DNA of 8,380 bases. It comes from Selenomonas sp. (lineage in GTDB: Bacteria; Bacillota_C; Negativicutes; Selenomonadales; Selenomonadaceae). A program made the position numbers and the translations under genes. The DNA is taken from positions 1 to 8,380 of the forward strand of contig JAGAYB010000049.1 of assembly GCA_017940705.1 (NCBI GenBank), read 5' to 3'. Positions within the stretch are counted from its first letter, which is position 1. Every line of letters starts with the position of its first letter. Below, piece after piece: positions 5,943 through 8,380 of this stretch. The notes beneath the pieces were generated by a model, which was not told the origin of the DNA, made no database searches, and was given only the letters and a program-made list of their open reading frames with translations.

Positions 5943-6991
5943 ATATGGAAGAACTCTTGGCAGAGGCCGAAAACGCAATGCCGAATATCGAAGAACGTAC
6001 AGTTGTTACGGGCGAGGTTATTCAGGTTTCCCGCGATGAGGCTTATGTTGATATCGGATACAAGCAGGAAATTGCTATTCCGAAGCGCGAGCTGGCTTAC
6101 CCGGCTCCTGAGTCTGCTGAGGATGTAGTAAAAGTCGGCGACAAGATCGATGTTTACATCGTTTCCCTCGGCGGCGACAACGGTGGCATCCTGTCCAAGG
6201 TAAAGGCTGACCGCATGGTTGCCTGGAAGGATATGGAAGCTATCATGGAACGCGGCGAGACGGTTCAGGCTCAGATTAACCAGGTGGTTAAGGGCGGTCT
6301 CGTAGCTTCTGTAAACGGCCTGCGCGGTTTCATTCCGGCATCCCAGATGGAGCTCCATTTTGTAAAAGACCTGTCCGTATATGTTGGTCAGACTGTTGAA
6401 TGTGAAATCATCGAAATCGATGTTCACAAGCAGCGTCTGGTTCTCTCCCGTCGCAAGCTCCTCGAAGCTGTACGCGCTGAGAAGGAAGACGAAGTGTTCT
6501 CCAACCTGCAGGCTGATACGGTGGTTCGCGGTACCGTTAAGCGTATCGTTGACTACGGTGCATTCATTGACATCGGCGGCGTAGATGGTCTGGCACACAT
6601 TTCCGACCTTGCTTGGAACCGTGTTAAGCATCCGTCTGATGTTCTCGAAGTTGGTCAGGAACTGGATGTATACGTGAAGAGCATTGATCAGGAGGCAAAG
6701 CGCATCTCCCTGTCCGTAAAAGACACCATGCGTGATCCCTGGCTCGACAATGCTGAAAAGTACGCTGAAGGCGACATCATCGAAGGCAAAATCATCAAGC
6801 TGACGGACTTCGGTGCTTTCATGGAAATCGAACCGGGATTTGACGGTCTGATTCCGATGGGTGAACTGGCTGAAAAGCGCATTGAACGTGCTGACGAGGC
6901 TGTTCATGTTGGCGATGAAGTTAAGGTTAAGGTTCTGCGCATTGACACGAAGCGTAAACGCATTTCCTTGTCCATCACGAAAGCTAACTAA
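5927..6991 (+). CDS. S1 RNA-binding domain protein (ribosomal protein S1 homologue, four S1 domains)
   Basis: A 354-residue protein made of four S1 (OB-fold) RNA-binding repeats, roughly at residues 24-92, 107-176, 195-264 and 281-350. Repeats three and four are the clearest, with VDYGAFIDI and TDFGAFMEI, GLAHISDL and GLIPMGEL, and RISLSVK and RISLSIT endings. The acidic N-terminus (about 1-23) resembles the linker in fused IspH-S1 proteins. Firmicute S1 homologues are shorter than the six-domain E. coli S1; binding of mRNA or the ribosome is expected from the family but cannot be shown here. Codon use differs from its neighbours: 18 ATC, 12 ATT and no ATA isoleucine codons, and arginine only as CGT/CGC, as expected for a highly expressed gene. 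GTG 5927 is chosen because of the AAGGAGG at 5910-5916; ATG 5939 is an alternative. An intrinsic terminator follows. The symbol rpsA is often used for such proteins. Confidence 0.92.
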   Translation: MSEQMNMEELLAEAENAMPNIEERTVVTGEVIQVSRDEAYVDIGYKQEIAIPKRELAYPAPESAEDVVKVGDKIDVYIVSLGGDNGGILSKVKADRMVAWKDMEAIMERGETVQAQINQVVKGGLVASVNGLRGFIPASQMELHFVKDLSVYVGQTVECEIIEIDVHKQRLVLSRRKLLEAVRAEKEDEVFSNLQADTVVRGTVKRIVDYGAFIDIGGVDGLAHISDLAWNRVKHPSDVLEVGQELDVYVKSIDQEAKRISLSVKDTMRDPWLDNAEKYAEGDIIEGKIIKLTDFGAFMEIEPGFDGLIPMGELAEKRIERADEAVHVGDEVKVKVLRIDTKRKRISLSITKAN

Positions 6992-7018
6992 TAGCCTAAA
7001 TAAATGAATAAACTCAGG

Positions 7019-7048
7019 GGAGTGATGTTTTCCATCACTCCTTTGTTT
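7019..7048 (+). terminator. Intrinsic terminator after the S1 gene
   Basis: GGAGTGATG (7019-7027) pairs perfectly with CATCACTCC (7033-7041) around the loop TTTTC, followed by TTTGTTT (7042-7048). Two flanking G-T pairs could lengthen the stem. The interrupted T tract may make it less than fully efficient. It lies 27 bases after the S1 stop and only 22 bases before the next gene's start. Confidence 0.88.
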
Positions 7049-7070
7049 AATTAGAATGAAAGAGAAATGT

Positions 7071-8380
7071 ATGAGCAAAGAATACGCTGGTGTAATTTCC
7101 AGAGTAAATGAAGGCAGTCTGGCCGAGGAACTGGAGCTGGTTCCCGGGGATAAAATCATTGCCATCAATGACCAGCCCCTGCGTGATATAATTGACGTCA
7201 GCTTTGCCATGGCCGATGAAGAAATTGACCTGACGGTAGAGCATGCAGACGGCGAGCGGGAAATCATTTCCTTTGATAAGGATTTTGATGAGGAATTAGG
7301 CGTAGAATACGAATCGGCAGTATTCGACGGTATAAGAAAATGCGCCAACAACTGTTATTTCTGTTTTGTCAACATGATTGCCCCGAACATGAGGGACAGC
7401 CTTTCCATAAAGGATGATGATTACCGGCTGTCCTTTCTCTATGGCAATTTTGTGACCATGACCAATATGGGGCCGGCCGATTTCAAGCGTATCGAGCAGT
7501 TCCATCTGTCACCGCTTTATGTATCGGTGCAGTGCATGAATCCCGAACTAAGAGCGCAGATGCTCCGCTGTAAAGGAGCGGCTAAAATCGTTCAGCAGCT
7601 GGAGAATCTGGAAAAGGCCGGGGCTGATTATCATACGCAGATTGTCCTCTGTGCAGGCCTTAATGATGGCGCGGAATTGGAGCGTTCTATCAGGGAAATC
7701 GCCGCCCGGCGTCCCCATGCCCTGTCCATGGCCGTTGTGCCGGTGGGCATCACCAAGTACCGCACCGACCCGTTTCCGTTGCAGCAGTTTGACAGGGAAG
7801 GTGCCGCCAAGGTTATTGACATGGCAGAGAAGTGGCAAAAGAAATTTCAGCAGGAGGAGGGGCGTACCTTCCTTTACTTAGGGGATGAATTTTACTTTTT
7901 GGCAGGCCGGGAAGTGCCGCCGACGGAATTTTATGACGGCTTTCCTCAGCTGGATAATGGTATCGGGTTGACACGCAGTTTTATCAATGACTGGGAGTTG
8001 ACAAGTCAGAATGCTGACATGTCAAAGGGCTATGACGAGCCCTTTATTATTGACGTTGTGACCGGTACGGCTGTAGCGCCGGTTATGAAACAGCTGGCGG
8101 AATCCCTGACTGTCAGAAATCTGCAGGTGCGCATTGTCCCTGTGGAAAACAAGCACTTTGGCAGTACGGTCAATGTATCGGGATTGTTGACGGCCAAGGA
8201 TATACTGGCTGCCTTACGGGAAATGCCCGAAGGGGATAAACGTCAGGCGCTTATTATCCCTGAACCGGCGCTTAGAGCAGGAGAAGATATTTTCCTTGAT
8301 GACATGACCCTGCAGGAATTTGCCGGACATTTTTCTGCTATCCGTGTCGAGCCGGTGCAGGGAGGCGCAGACTATTATCA
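7071..8380 (+). CDS. Radical SAM protein with PDZ-like and DUF512 domains (3' end beyond window)
   Basis: An uninterrupted frame of 436 codons runs from ATG 7071 to the window edge with no stop. It belongs to the COG1625 Fe-S oxidoreductase family, whose biochemical function I do not know. Order of domains: a PDZ-like segment (about 1-60, with SRVNEGSLAEELELVPGD), a radical SAM core with the CX3CX2C cluster motif at Cys91, Cys95 and Cys98, and the DUF512 region (about 265-436), with GDEFYFLAGREVPPTEFYDG (271-290), LDNGIGLTR (294-302), VTGTAVAPVM (330-339) and VNVSGLLTAKD (368-378). Family proteins are about this long, so few residues should be missing. ATG 7071 has a weak AAAGAG six bases upstream. 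The in-frame ATG 7056 adds five residues but lacks a ribosome-binding site. In Firmicutes this gene often precedes der (engA), which I would expect next. Confidence 0.9.
   Translation, partial: MSKEYAGVISRVNEGSLAEELELVPGDKIIAINDQPLRDIIDVSFAMADEEIDLTVEHADGEREIISFDKDFDEELGVEYESAVFDGIRKCANNCYFCFVNMIAPNMRDSLSIKDDDYRLSFLYGNFVTMTNMGPADFKRIEQFHLSPLYVSVQCMNPELRAQMLRCKGAAKIVQQLENLEKAGADYHTQIVLCAGLNDGAELERSIREIAARRPHALSMAVVPVGITKYRTDPFPLQQFDREGAAKVIDMAEKWQKKFQQEEGRTFLYLGDEFYFLAGREVPPTEFYDGFPQLDNGIGLTRSFINDWELTSQNADMSKGYDEPFIIDVVTGTAVAPVMKQLAESLTVRNLQVRIVPVENKHFGSTVNVSGLLTAKDILAALREMPEGDKRQALIIPEPALRAGEDIFLDDMTLQEFAGHFSAIRVEPVQGGADYY

Noticed and set aside
5930..7351. 473-codon open frame on the - strand opposite S1 and the start of the DUF512 gene
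   Set aside because: It mirrors the S1 codon bias, since the sense strand rarely uses codons whose complements are stops. The translation resembles no family I recognise, has no ribosome-binding site, and runs across a terminator and two real genes.

Overview
This 8380-base window is a compact stretch of bacterial chromosome with every recognisable gene on the + strand and very little non-coding DNA. Gene content points to an anaerobic Firmicute: cobalt-early (anaerobic) cobalamin genes cbiD/cbiE, an ispH gene next to a four-domain ribosomal protein S1 gene, and a PDZ/radical SAM/DUF512 gene after them. Roughly balanced base composition together with this gene set suggests the Negativicutes (Selenomonas-like), but that placement is inference. 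I see no mobile element, CRISPR array, tRNA or rRNA.

Layout. (1) Bases 1-3224 look like one transcription unit: the last codons of an upstream gene, then rpe (ribulose-5-phosphate epimerase), queC (preQ0 synthase), folE2 (GTP cyclohydrolase IB) and a multispanning UPF0104/flippase-like membrane protein, closed by a strong intrinsic terminator. QueC and FolE2 act late and first, respectively, in making the 7-deazaguanine precursor of queuosine; FolE2 can also feed folate. (2) Bases 3242-4982 hold cbiD and cbiE, two corrin-ring methyltransferases, overlapping by 11 bases. (3) Bases 4983-5114 are the only sizeable intergenic region and carry a good sigma-A-type promoter (extended -10) plus an imperfect hairpin in the presumed leader. 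(4) Bases 5115-6991 are ispH (last step of the MEP isoprenoid pathway) and the S1 gene, overlapping by 16 bases and followed by an intrinsic terminator at 7019-7048. (5) From 7071 to the window edge an open frame encodes a radical SAM/DUF512 protein whose stop codon lies outside the window.

The most interesting point is the ispH/S1 junction. IspH and S1 are a single fused polypeptide in many Clostridia. Here they are two frames related by a -1 shift, and the frames meet at a five-A run inside a dnaX-like T AAA AAG sequence preceded by a consensus Shine-Dalgarno. One extra A, or one -1 slip, would give the fused protein. A second recurring theme is that both intrinsic terminators sit directly against the ribosome-binding site of the next co-directional gene, leaving no room for a promoter, so cbiD and the DUF512 gene probably depend on read-through.
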